A DNA stretch of 64,000 nt from Mucilaginibacter sp. SMC90 (GTDB lineage: Bacteria; Bacteroidota; Bacteroidia; Sphingobacteriales; Sphingobacteriaceae). Under the pieces are notes generated by a model. It had not been told where the DNA came from. It was given only the letters and a program-made list of their open reading frames with translations, and did not search any database. Location: assembly GCF_022811725.1 (NCBI RefSeq), contig NZ_CP094527.1, positions 7,688,001-7,752,000 of the forward strand, written 5' to 3'. Every line of letters starts with the position of its first letter. Position 1 is the first letter of the stretch. Below, one piece after another: positions 25,776 through 33,911 of the stretch. Both the position numbers and the translations under genes were made by a program.

Positions 25776-25949
25776 CGTCACTGGTCGAAGTTTAGCCGTC
25801 ACTGGTCGAAGTTTAGCGACAGCGTAACTTCGTCCTAAAACCATGGAAGTATCCTGCTTCCGTGAATTGTCATTAGTAATGATTCGGTTAAGCTGAAAGC
25901 TTAACCTATTTTAGGTCCAAGTTACGCTATCGCTAAACTTGAACCAGTG
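25776..25949. repeat. Nested inverted-repeat element with internal hairpins
   Basis: A 21-bp direct repeat (25776-25796 and 25797-25817, CGTCACTGGTCGAAGTTTAG-C) leads into a 31-bp arm (25800-25830) that is complementary, 28 of 31, to 25919-25949. Inside, CCTAAAA (25834-25840) pairs with TTTTAGG (25909-25915), and three perfect small hairpins lie between: GGAAG/CTTCC (25845-25861), TCATTA/TAATGA (25870-25882) and GGTTAAGCT/AGCTTAACC (25886-25906). The element could fold into one multi-branched structure. No coding frame. Confidence 0.8.
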
Positions 25950-25984
25950 TTGGCTTTTTGCTTTAAGCCTTCGGCTTTCAGCTT

Positions 25985-26860
25985 TTAAACCTTATTTTTC
26001 GCTAACAGCTCCAGTACATCTTCTTCCGTACCGGTAAAAGGGCCGGATGATTCAATCTTATAACTGGCCATGGCAGCGGCAAACTCGCCAGATTCCTGGA
26101 AGCCTTTGCCTTTGGCGCGCTGGTATAAGTAACCCGCCATATAGGTATCACCGCAACCGGTAGCATCAACTACTTCTGATGGTTTATATGCCGGGATCTG
26201 GTAGTAAATACCATCGGTATAAATAACCGAGCCCATACTGCCCAGCGTAACCACAACTTCTTTAACACCCCATTCGTTCAAAACTTTGGCACCTTCATGA
26301 ATATCAGTGATACCGGTCAACACTTCCATTTCGTGTTCGTTCACTTTCAAAATGTGGATATGTTGCAAGGCTTCTCGTTTTTCGGGCCAGTCGATAGCTA
26401 CCACATTTTTATCTTCTACTTTACGCAGATAACCCTGTGCATCAAGAGAAAGTTTGCCGCGTTGGGCAAGCGCCTTAATAAAATCAACAGCAATATCATC
26501 TGCCAATAAAGGGCCTAAATGATAAACCCTTGAATCGATCTCATCAAGTTGTTCAATGGTAAACGGATCGGCTTTTTGCAGCACGCGCTGAGTGCGGTGG
26601 TCTTGGTTAACCGAGTAAATATTTTCAAAATAAACCGTTTCCCCACCGGTAGTAACATGTACCTCGATTCCTTTATTGCGAAGTTTATCAACTACAGGCA
26701 TTTCGCTCAAGGCAAGCGAAGTAACCAGCGTGTAATTCACATCCATATTACGGATGGCGTTCGAAAAGTAAAAAGAAGTACCGCCAGCCATATGTTTCAC
26801 CGCTTGCGGTGTCACTACTTTATCTAACGTAATATGCCCTACACAACAAATATCGTACAT
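25985..26860 (-). CDS. PfkB-family carbohydrate/nucleoside kinase
   Basis: A 291-residue cytosolic kinase. The C-terminal PfkB signature DATGCGDTYMAGYLY (232-246) carries the catalytic base D238 and the anion hole. Near the N-terminus GGTSFYFSNAIRNM (26-39) resembles the sugar-binding GG motif, and VKVNEHEMEVLTG is the second family signature region. The missing lid and shortness make ribokinase unlikely; similarity to PfkB members annotated as sugar kinases or inosine/guanosine kinases is only generic. Substrate unknown. It is followed by a small AAGCC-ttc-GGCTT hairpin and stands alone. Confidence 0.88.
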   Translation of the reverse strand: MYDICCVGHITLDKVVTPQAVKHMAGGTSFYFSNAIRNMDVNYTLVTSLALSEMPVVDKLRNKGIEVHVTTGGETVYFENIYSVNQDHRTQRVLQKADPFTIEQLDEIDSRVYHLGPLLADDIAVDFIKALAQRGKLSLDAQGYLRKVEDKNVVAIDWPEKREALQHIHILKVNEHEMEVLTGITDIHEGAKVLNEWGVKEVVVTLGSMGSVIYTDGIYYQIPAYKPSEVVDATGCGDTYMAGYLYQRAKGKGFQESGEFAAAMASYKIESSGPFTGTEEDVLELLAKNKV

Positions 26861-27015
26861 GAAAATCCCCTATTATGATTTGATACTCAGCCCTAATTAT
26901 TAAAATAAACGGCAAATGTAAGAAATAGGATTTTGTGTACAAGCTTATTGCTGCATTGTGACAGGGAAATCACTTTCGGGAGCATCAGATTTCAACCAAC
27001 AGCTTTCAATACTGA

Positions 27016-28185
27016 TCAAATCACACTCAATACATCCGCGCCTGCCATTTCGGCCAATTCATCAAAATACACCGATGCCAGGTGTTCCCAGCTTAAACGG
27101 CCGCTATATTGAAGCCCCTCTTCAATAAACTGTTCCCTCAAGCTATTGCTCTTAAGCAGTAATTCAATCCGTTCAACATAGCAGGCAGCATTATATGGCT
27201 CGCATTTAAAACCATTGATGCCCTGCTCAATAAAATCTTTTGACCCGCCGCCATCAGCAACAATACAGGGCAGCCCTGATGCCATGGCTTCAAGTACCAC
27301 ATTGCCATAGGTTTCGGATACCGAAGGGAATAAAAACAGGGTTGATGACGCATACAGTACCGAAAGTGTTTTATGGTTAACCTTACCGGTAAATACGGCA
27401 TCAGGCATTCGTGTTTCACAGGCTTTACGCGCAATACCATCGCCCGCTATAACAAAGTTAACTTCTGGGTTACGATCCTTCATTATAGCATAGATTTCGA
27501 AAAGCGTTTCCAGGTTCTTTTCCCAAACCAGGCGGCTGGCAAACAAAATAGTGGGATTGTTATTCCCGGTTAGCGCCATCAGGGCTTTGCTGCTTTTATG
27601 CCGCGGCGAAAACAAATTCGTATCCATCCCTCTTTGCCACAGCTTCATGCGGTAGGTATCAACGCCTATATCAATAAGCTCATCTTTCATGGCAATTGAA
27701 GGCACATATACCTGGTCGCACTGGTTGTAAAAAAACCTGTGGCTTTCGGCCATGATCTGCTTTACCTTGCTAATGAGAAAGGGAACGTGTTTAAGATAAT
27801 AATCGATATAGGAAATAAAATGGGTATGATAGATACTGATTACCGGCAAACCACGCTGGTTTGCGTATTTTAATGCGAAACTACCCAATAACGAAGGCGT
27901 GGCAATGTGTATAATGTCGGGAAAAAAATTGTCAACCTCTTCCTTTAGCTCGCTCATTACCAGGGCAGGAATGGCCATAGTATAACCGGTATTGATGGGT
28001 AGCGTTAAAGCCGGAACTTTTAATGACTCAAACCCGGCTATGCTGTCGGGCCCGGCACCGTAAACAAACAAAAATTCAAAAACGTTGCGGTCAATCCGTT
28101 TAATGAGCTGATACATGGTACGTACTGCACCGTCGAAATCTTCAATAAGTATCTCGGCAAAAAATGCTACCCTGACCTTTTTCAT
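27016..28185 (-). CDS. GT4-family glycosyltransferase
   Basis: A 389-residue GT-B fold enzyme. N-terminal acceptor domain starts KKVRVAFFAEILIEDFDGAVRTM, the form seen in GT4 enzymes related to MgtA/PimB-type mannosyl or glucosyl transferases. The C-terminal nucleotide-sugar domain has LVWEKNLETLFEIY, FVIAGDG and the E-x7-E motif SETYGNVVLEAMASGLP. Likely adds a hexose to a lipid or polysaccharide acceptor at the cytosolic side of the inner membrane. It is 22 bases downstream of the GDPD-like gene on the same strand, suggesting a link with glycerophospholipid or envelope metabolism (inference). Confidence 0.87.
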   Translation of the reverse strand: MKKVRVAFFAEILIEDFDGAVRTMYQLIKRIDRNVFEFLFVYGAGPDSIAGFESLKVPALTLPINTGYTMAIPALVMSELKEEVDNFFPDIIHIATPSLLGSFALKYANQRGLPVISIYHTHFISYIDYYLKHVPFLISKVKQIMAESHRFFYNQCDQVYVPSIAMKDELIDIGVDTYRMKLWQRGMDTNLFSPRHKSSKALMALTGNNNPTILFASRLVWEKNLETLFEIYAIMKDRNPEVNFVIAGDGIARKACETRMPDAVFTGKVNHKTLSVLYASSTLFLFPSVSETYGNVVLEAMASGLPCIVADGGGSKDFIEQGINGFKCEPYNAACYVERIELLLKSNSLREQFIEEGLQYSGRLSWEHLASVYFDELAEMAGADVLSVI

Positions 28186-28207
28186 CTTACTGACTGATTA
28201 GAGGTTA

Positions 28208-29057
28208 TTATTTTGCGTTCACTTTAGCATACCTTACGGGCTCCGGCCCCGTCATCAGGAACTCTCTTAATTCTGCTAATTTATCGGTGTTGATCAGGTC
28301 TACCTCACATTCAAGCAAGGCACGCCATACTTCTTTATTTTCGGGAGAAGCCCACAAACGCACCCGTTTTTTATAGTGATGCGCTGCGGTTACATAATCA
28401 CGCAGCAGTTGTTTCTGATCTTCAGGCATGGGGCCTTTACCAGTCCAGCTAAGCAGGCGCGAATATTTGCAGCTGGCGGTTTTATAAACAGTGTTTGAAA
28501 GCGTATCGGTATGTACCTGCATCAGGTCCTCATCAATAAAGGCATAACGTTGCTTTTGCGCCTGAAGCATTTTATAAGGTTTATTACCGGTTATAACAAT
28601 GGTTACGCTCCCTTCTGTTATCTCGCCATTATTATAGCTCGATAACATCGGCGCGTAGCGCTTTAATACTTCTGCCAGCTTTGCATAAGTTTTTTCAGCG
28701 TCAGATTTGATATCTATCATAAGTGTGATTGGAGAAAGCGGATACACTACCTCCCTGTTTTTGCCCTCGTAGCAATGAAATAACGGGTTTAGATAAAGCT
28801 GCTCCAGGGTACGTTTTTTTTGAAAAGCCGGCAGCATATGCGCAACCAACAGTTCATCATCGCGCAGATATATATCGGCCTCTATGTTTTGAAACCCATT
28901 ATCCAAAGCATCATACAGAGGCCGGTTGTGCCAGTAATCATTATGTGCGAAACCTTTAGAGAGGGGGCTGTTTTGAGCCTGGCAGGTTATGGCTCCGAAA
29001 GCAAGGATAACAAAAAAACAGAAATTTCAGGTGCTTGTGGCAAAATGCTGCTTGCAT
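28208..29057 (-). pseudogene. GDPD / PI-PLC-like phosphodiesterase, frameshifted in the signal-peptide region
   Basis: The body resembles glycerophosphodiester phosphodiesterases: GFAHNDYWHNRPLYDAL (catalytic His), NIEADIYLRDDELLVAH (Glu, Asp and second His) and LINTDKLAEL at the end. No ATG precedes this body in frame. Thirteen codons after ATG 29057 a run of seven T (minus strand; A7 at 29012-29018) throws the frame off. With six T the frame from ATG 29057 continues as KHLKFLFFVILAFGAITCQAQ, a good signal peptide, and joins the body, giving 282 residues. TAAATTTG (minus strand, 29086-29079) is a -7 box just upstream of that ATG. So the gene is either broken, phase-variable at the T-run, or misread. 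Without the N-terminus an internal TTG start would give 232 residues lacking the first catalytic His. Confidence 0.75.
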
Positions 29058-29264
29058 CGTAATTTGTATTTGTTGATACAAATTTAGGTGCCAGATATGT
29101 ACAGGCAGTTATGTCATGGTAAAGTAAAAGCACCCTGCATTTAAATTTATTGTAAATAGCTTAACATTTTCATCACATTAAAAGCTATAAATCAACATCA
29201 TCCGATTAAAACGGATTCATATTAAATTAGCATTTTATAAATACCTGTTAATAAGCCGGTGAAA

Positions 29265-30143
29265 TTAGCCAAGAATAAAGCCGGCAAGCTGCTGCCAATT
29301 ATTAGCATTAGAGGAAAGTCCCAACAACTTTGAAATAAGTTCAAACACATCTTCTGCGCGCCTGCCCTCTTGCCTTAAATACCTTATTGATGTTGAGCCG
29401 GCCGACTTGGATAGTTTTTTCCCCGACCCTTCAAGTAGCAAAGGGTGATGATAAAACATGGTATCATTAAAGACCGGTTTATCCAGCACCGCAGCCAGCT
29501 GAATTTGGGCCAGCGTTGACGCCCAAAGATCTTCTCCTCTTACAACAAGGTCAACGCCGTAAAACAGGTCGTCAATTACCGATGTAAGCTGATAGGCCGG
29601 GAAGCCATCCTTTTTCCTGACAACGAAATCTCTCATTTCGGCAGGCAATTGCGCTTGGATAGTTGAGGCATCATAACTGTTCAACTGTAATACAGTGTTA
29701 TTACTTGTGCGTAATCGCCAGCTTGCCTCCGGCGTGTTTAACGAGATATTTTTATCAGCACAAGCACATGAACCGGTTTCATTGAGTTGCTTTCGTGAAC
29801 AAGTGCAGGCAAAAATCAAACCTTTAATCGCCAGCTGCTCAAGGGCTTCGTTGTACAGGTGCATCCGTTGAACCTGCGAAAAATGAGTTTCAAAATCATT
29901 GACATCCTGTGGACCATCATCCCAGGGGATTTCTAAAAAGCGAAGCGTATCAAAAATATCGGTTAGATATTCGGGATTGACCCTCGTACGGTCAAGATCA
30001 TCTATCCGCAATAATATTTTTGCACCATGCTTGCGGGCCAACGCTGCAGTAATGGAAAATGACAAAACATTACCCACATGTAAAAAACCGCTTGGCGTTG
30101 GCGCTATACGGGTTTTGTTAAAATGTATGGTGGAGCTTGTCAA
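29265..30143 (-). CDS. gluQ: Glutamyl-Q tRNA(Asp) synthetase-like protein
   Basis: A truncated class I glutamyl-tRNA synthetase-like protein (catalytic core only, no anticodon-binding domain) that in the family glutamylates queuosine in tRNA-Asp. Motifs: TRIAPTPSGFLHVGN (HIGH region), LRIDDLDRTR, the zinc site C-T-C...C-A-C (in FACTCSRKQ and GSCAC), VVRGEDLW and GSGKKLSKSAGS (KMSKS variant). The frame is open farther upstream to a GTG inside the repeat at 30231, but the family starts just before TRIAPTP; no ATG is available there, so the TTG at 30143 is the best candidate and the exact start is unsure. It is a stand-alone gene. Confidence 0.8.
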   Translation of the reverse strand: MTSSTIHFNKTRIAPTPSGFLHVGNVLSFSITAALARKHGAKILLRIDDLDRTRVNPEYLTDIFDTLRFLEIPWDDGPQDVNDFETHFSQVQRMHLYNEALEQLAIKGLIFACTCSRKQLNETGSCACADKNISLNTPEASWRLRTSNNTVLQLNSYDASTIQAQLPAEMRDFVVRKKDGFPAYQLTSVIDDLFYGVDLVVRGEDLWASTLAQIQLAAVLDKPVFNDTMFYHHPLLLEGSGKKLSKSAGSTSIRYLRQEGRRAEDVFELISKLLGLSSNANNWQQLAGFILG

Positions 30144-30230
30144 TTGTTTTTGGGTTGATGAATAGCCCAAGATACAAAAGCAGTCGGCATTAACCAATAA
30201 TCTTATATCGCGGGAATCAAGTCTTAAATC

Positions 30231-30381
30231 AGGAGGCACCTACGGAGCCAAATTTCGTCTTATAAATTCTCTATAAACACGATACTCCTCTGGAGTGCTA
30301 ATATCGCTTTCAAACTCCGTCGGAGTACCATGTTAATAGCATAACCCAAGCAAGCGATTTTCGGCTCCGTAGGTGCCTCCT
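30231..30381. repeat. Short element with 19-bp terminal inverted repeats
   Basis: AGGAGGCACCTACGGAGCC (30231-30249) is repeated in perfect inversion at 30363-30381. Inside the 151 bp are two small hairpins, ACTCC-tct-GGAGT (about 30280-30293) and ACTCC-gtc-GGAGT (about 30314-30327). The structure is MITE-like. It sits between two convergent-free minus-strand genes, and its edge supplies the spurious upstream extension of gluQ. Confidence 0.8.
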
Positions 30382-30385
30382 AATA

Positions 30386-31129
30386 CTATGCCAGTAATGT
30401 GCCGCCATCAACAACCAAATTCAACCCGGTGCCGAAGCTTTGTTTCATGAGGTAAACAAAAGCAAGGGCAACGTCATCGGCATGCCCAACACGACCAAGC
30501 AGCAGCGTATCTTTCGCCCAATTGTAGAGGCCTTCCTTATCTTCAGCAGGCATGCTATCCCACAGGTTGGTATCGATTACCCCAGGCACCACACTATTTA
30601 CACGTATCGGAGCCAATTCAACTGCGAGGGCTCTCACTAAACCTTCAATAGCGCCACAAATACTGCTGGCTATTGACCAGCCAGCAGCCGGCCTTGTTCC
30701 GGCGGTACCACCGGTTAAATTTATGGAACCTCCTTTGTTAATAAACGGTGTACCATATTTAACCGCAGCGTACGCACCCCAATAGCGGAGGTTGAAAAAT
30801 TTACGGGCAGCTTCAATATCTGTTTGATCGATATTATAAAGGTTCAGATTTTCAGCTGCGGTATAAACAAGGTGATCAAAGCTACCGGCCTGCTCAAAAA
30901 AGTTTTTTATATTTTCTTCGTGCGATAGGTCTACAGCGTAGCCTTCGGCATCCTGGGGTAGCTGGCTCAAAGCATTATTGATCTTGCCCTGATTGCCTGA
31001 AACTATCACAACTTTAGCGCCTTCGGCAGCAGCGGCTTTTGCAGTTGCAAAGCCTATGCCTGTACTGCCGCCCAATATAATTACCCTTTTACCATTTAAT
31101 GAGGATCTGTTTTCGATTTGATTATTCAT
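30386..31129 (-). CDS. SDR-family protein with degenerate catalytic Tyr-Lys
   Basis: A 247-residue Rossmann protein starting at ATG 31129 (upstream in-frame ATG codons give an unlikely hydrophobic extension). The cofactor motif GGSTGIG (20-26) and VDLSH (67-71) are intact, and the C-terminal VNSVVPGVIDT is typical. At the place of the catalytic Y-x-x-x-K the sequence reads GWSIASSICGAIEGL, so the Tyr position is A154 and the Lys position C158. It therefore may bind NAD(P) without ordinary dehydrogenase activity. A clade of SDRs with this change is known to me from memory. It is divergent from the canonical SDR at 31351. Confidence 0.82.
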   Translation of the reverse strand: MNNQIENRSSLNGKRVIILGGSTGIGFATAKAAAAEGAKVVIVSGNQGKINNALSQLPQDAEGYAVDLSHEENIKNFFEQAGSFDHLVYTAAENLNLYNIDQTDIEAARKFFNLRYWGAYAAVKYGTPFINKGGSINLTGGTAGTRPAAGWSIASSICGAIEGLVRALAVELAPIRVNSVVPGVIDTNLWDSMPAEDKEGLYNWAKDTLLLGRVGHADDVALAFVYLMKQSFGTGLNLVVDGGTLLA

Positions 31130-31321
31130 GATGTTTATTCTTTTTTTAAACACCACAAAGTTCACCTGTAAAAATCCGGTTCCACTTACCATTTGGTAAA
31201 AAGCAATTGGCAAACTTATTTCGTTTAAAAACCAAACTACGTGCAAAACCATCAAAACAACTCATGTAAAAATGTATCAGTCTTCCCTACATATGTATAA
31301 ATCTGCCGGCGAAACACGAGC

Positions 31322-31329
31322 TAACTTTG
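31322..31329 (+). promoter_or_regulatory. -7 box TAACTTTG of the SDR gene, with upstream palindrome
   Basis: TAACTTTG matches TAnnTTTG 22 bases before ATG 31351, which rules out the in-frame start 24 bases earlier. No good -33 box is visible; a TACATATGTA palindrome (31288-31297) lies upstream between the divergent SDR genes and may be an activator or repressor site. Confidence 0.6.
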
Positions 31330-31350
31330 CTTTATCAAAAAACAAAAACA

Positions 31351-32169
31351 ATGGCAAAAACAATTTTTATAACCGGTGCTTCCCGTGGATTTGGGAAGAT
31401 CTGGGCAGAAGCATTTTTAAAACGCGGTGATAAAGTAACAGCTACAGCCCGCGATATCAGCTCACTCGATGACCTTGTAAAACAATATGGCGACAATATA
31501 TTGCCTATAGAATTGGACGTTAATAACCGGGATGCCGATTTTGCAGCGGTAAAAAAAGCAAAAGATCATTTTGGTAGTATTGATGTACTTATTAACAATG
31601 CCGGTTACGGCCTGTTTGGTGCCGTAGAAGAAACCAGCGAAAAAGAAGCCCGCGACCAAATGGAGACTAACTTTTTTGGCCTATTATGGTTAACCCAGGC
31701 AGCTATACCTGTTATGCGCGAACAAGGACACGGTCATATTATCCAGTTATCAAGTGTACTGGGCGTGGCAACAGCACCTATATTGGGTATCTACAATGCT
31801 TCGAAATTTGCAGTTGAAGGCCTGAGCGAATCATTGGCTGCAGAAGTAAAAGCTTTCGGTATCAAAATATCACTGGTAGAACCTAACGGCTTTTCAACCG
31901 ACTGGGGCAGCGCTTCTGCAGTGCACTCAAACGCATTGCCTCAATATGATCAAATGAAAGCTGATCAGCAAGCCCGCTTTACCGAAGACTTTTTTGGTTA
32001 CCCTGAAGCCACAACCGACGCGGTGTTAAAACTAATTGATAGTGAAAACCCTCCGCTACGCTTATTTCTTGGTAAAATAGCTTTGCCATGGGTTAAACAG
32101 GTTTACGATAGCCGTTTAGCCGAATGGGAGCAGTGGAATGACGTAGCAGTAGCTGCACATGGCCATTAA
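31351..32169 (+). CDS. Short-chain dehydrogenase/reductase (canonical)
   Basis: A 272-residue NAD(P)-dependent oxidoreductase. The start at ATG 31351 is chosen because the -7 box lies between it and the earlier alternative. Motifs: GASRGFG (9-15), NNAG (82-85), S134/S135, and Y148-x-x-x-K152 in YNASK. VEPNGFSTDW marks the C-terminal substrate region. The active-site set is complete. Substrate unknown. An AraC regulator follows on the same strand after 74 bases and a divergent SDR lies upstream, an arrangement often seen when the AraC protein controls both. Confidence 0.9.
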   Translation: MAKTIFITGASRGFGKIWAEAFLKRGDKVTATARDISSLDDLVKQYGDNILPIELDVNNRDADFAAVKKAKDHFGSIDVLINNAGYGLFGAVEETSEKEARDQMETNFFGLLWLTQAAIPVMREQGHGHIIQLSSVLGVATAPILGIYNASKFAVEGLSESLAAEVKAFGIKISLVEPNGFSTDWGSASAVHSNALPQYDQMKADQQARFTEDFFGYPEATTDAVLKLIDSENPPLRLFLGKIALPWVKQVYDSRLAEWEQWNDVAVAAHGH

Positions 32170-32243
32170 TATCATCAACATTAATTAATTGACTGCAGGA
32201 TCTGTACGTATATTTGTATTGATCCTGCTTTTATTTTATTGCC

Positions 32244-33134
32244 ATGAATTATTATAAAAGTTTACCTGCTTTTCTGAAAGCAAATGGTTTTCCATTATCC
32301 GAAAACCCTATGATTGCAGTTGTGCCGTGCCGCGGTAGCTGCGCAATGACGAATACAGAATTTACAGGCGACTTTTATATGATCGCTTTTAAAAAACTGA
32401 AATCAGGAACCATTTCTTATGGCCGTACCAGGTACGATCATGAAAACGGCTCCATGTTGTTTGTAAAACCCAGGCAGGTTATTGAGTTTAGCAATCTTCA
32501 ACTTGAGGAAGCCGGCTTCAATATATATTTCCATGAGGATTTTTTGAATGGACATCCAATTCATGAGGAGATAAAAAAATACGGTTTTTTTGATTATGAA
32601 ACCAATGAGGCACTGCACCTATCCCCCCGCGAAGAGCAAATAATATGGGAACTGCATGATAAAATAGAGGCCGAACTGAACGGCAATATGGATGAATATA
32701 GTCAAGACATTATCCTCACCCACCTTGATTCGATTTTAAAATATTCCCAGCGTTTTTATAAACGTCAGTTCATCAACAGGACCGAACTTTCAGGCAAAAC
32801 GGTATCTAAATTCAACAAGGCCTTATCTAATTATTTTGAGGGCGAGATTTTACAAACCAAAGGATTACCTACAGTGAACGCCATGGCATCAGACCTTAAT
32901 GTTTCTTCACGATATTTAAGCGATATGCTGAAACAGGAAACCGGCAAAACGGCAATGGAGCTCATCCACATATATCTTATTAATGAAGCTAAGAACAGGC
33001 TCAAAAGCCAGGATCAAAACGTTTCAGAAATAGCCTACACATTGGGTTTCGAAAACCTGCCTTATTTTTCAAGGCTCTTCAAAAAAGAAACCGGCTTAAG
33101 TCCCAATCAATTTAAAAAACAACTGCTCAACTAA
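32244..33134 (+). CDS. AraC-family transcriptional regulator
   Basis: A 296-residue regulator. The N-terminal 170 residues form a cupin-like sensing domain (FYMIAFKKLKSGTISYGRTRYDHENGSMLFVKPRQVIEF); the C-terminal 100 residues hold two helix-turn-helix motifs: NVSSRYLSDMLKQETGKTAMELIHIYLINEAK and NVSEIAYTLGFENLPYFSRLFKKETGLSPNQFK. The latter contains the AraC signature. It follows an SDR gene and likely controls the SDR pair (inference). The glycosylase gene starts 15 bases later and may be co-transcribed. Confidence 0.92.
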   Translation: MNYYKSLPAFLKANGFPLSENPMIAVVPCRGSCAMTNTEFTGDFYMIAFKKLKSGTISYGRTRYDHENGSMLFVKPRQVIEFSNLQLEEAGFNIYFHEDFLNGHPIHEEIKKYGFFDYETNEALHLSPREEQIIWELHDKIEAELNGNMDEYSQDIILTHLDSILKYSQRFYKRQFINRTELSGKTVSKFNKALSNYFEGEILQTKGLPTVNAMASDLNVSSRYLSDMLKQETGKTAMELIHIYLINEAKNRLKSQDQNVSEIAYTLGFENLPYFSRLFKKETGLSPNQFKKQLLN

Positions 33135-33149
33135 TACTAAATTTGAGCC

Positions 33150-33848
33150 ATGACATTTGCAGACAGGGTTATCACATTCAACGAGCAGTTAACCTACACC
33201 GGCGATCCTTTACCCGAAGGTATCCGCATTATGAACCCGTTTAAAGAGCATCCGCAAACCATGCGTATTGTTGATGCCTTTTATCATAAGTATTATAATG
33301 ATAACCAGCAACGGCATATCATTTTGGGTATTAACCCCGGCAGGTTTGGCGGCGGCTTAACGGGTATTCCTTTTACCGATCCCAAACGGTTGATCTCCGA
33401 ATGCCATATCAGCTATGAAGGTAAAATGTCGCACGAGCCTTCGTCTGTTTTTGTTTACGAAGTGATCAACGCTTTTGGTGGGCCAGAAGCTTTTTACAGC
33501 CAGATCTATATTAATTCGCCCTGCCCGCTTGGCTTTACCAGTGTTGATGCAAACGGCAAGGAAAAAAACTATAATTATTACGACAGCAAAGAGCTAACCA
33601 AAGCCGTTTATCAGTTTATGATCGAAAACATCCGCAAGCAGATTGCCCTGGGGGTTAATACCGATAAATGTTTTTGTTTTGGCACCGGTAAAAATGAAAC
33701 TTTCCTGAAAAAGTTAAATGCCGAGTATCATTTCTTCGGTGAGATCATAGCACTGGAGCATCCCCGTTTTATCATGCAATACAAAACGGCAAGCAAGCAA
33801 TTTTATATTGATAAATATCTTGAAGCGTTTGCGGGTATTACAGGGTAA
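33150..33848 (+). CDS. SMUG2-type uracil-DNA glycosylase family protein (DUF4918)
   Basis: A 232-residue protein with the uracil-DNA glycosylase fold. Key segments: ILGINPGRFGGGLTGIPFTDP (water-activating and uracil-binding loop in the SMUG branch), INSPCPLGF, CFCFGTGKNETFLKKL and the DNA-intercalating HPR in ALEHPRFIMQY. This combination is the SMUG2/DUF4918 group found in Bacteroidota. It would excise uracil or related damaged bases in base-excision repair. It lies close behind the AraC gene; no link in function is evident. Confidence 0.82.
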   Translation: MTFADRVITFNEQLTYTGDPLPEGIRIMNPFKEHPQTMRIVDAFYHKYYNDNQQRHIILGINPGRFGGGLTGIPFTDPKRLISECHISYEGKMSHEPSSVFVYEVINAFGGPEAFYSQIYINSPCPLGFTSVDANGKEKNYNYYDSKELTKAVYQFMIENIRKQIALGVNTDKCFCFGTGKNETFLKKLNAEYHFFGEIIALEHPRFIMQYKTASKQFYIDKYLEAFAGITG

Positions 33849-33911
33849 ACAGCTATTGATTTTGGGTTAAAACAGTTATATTGTGAGCTATAACCAATTG
33901 ACCTGTAAGCT

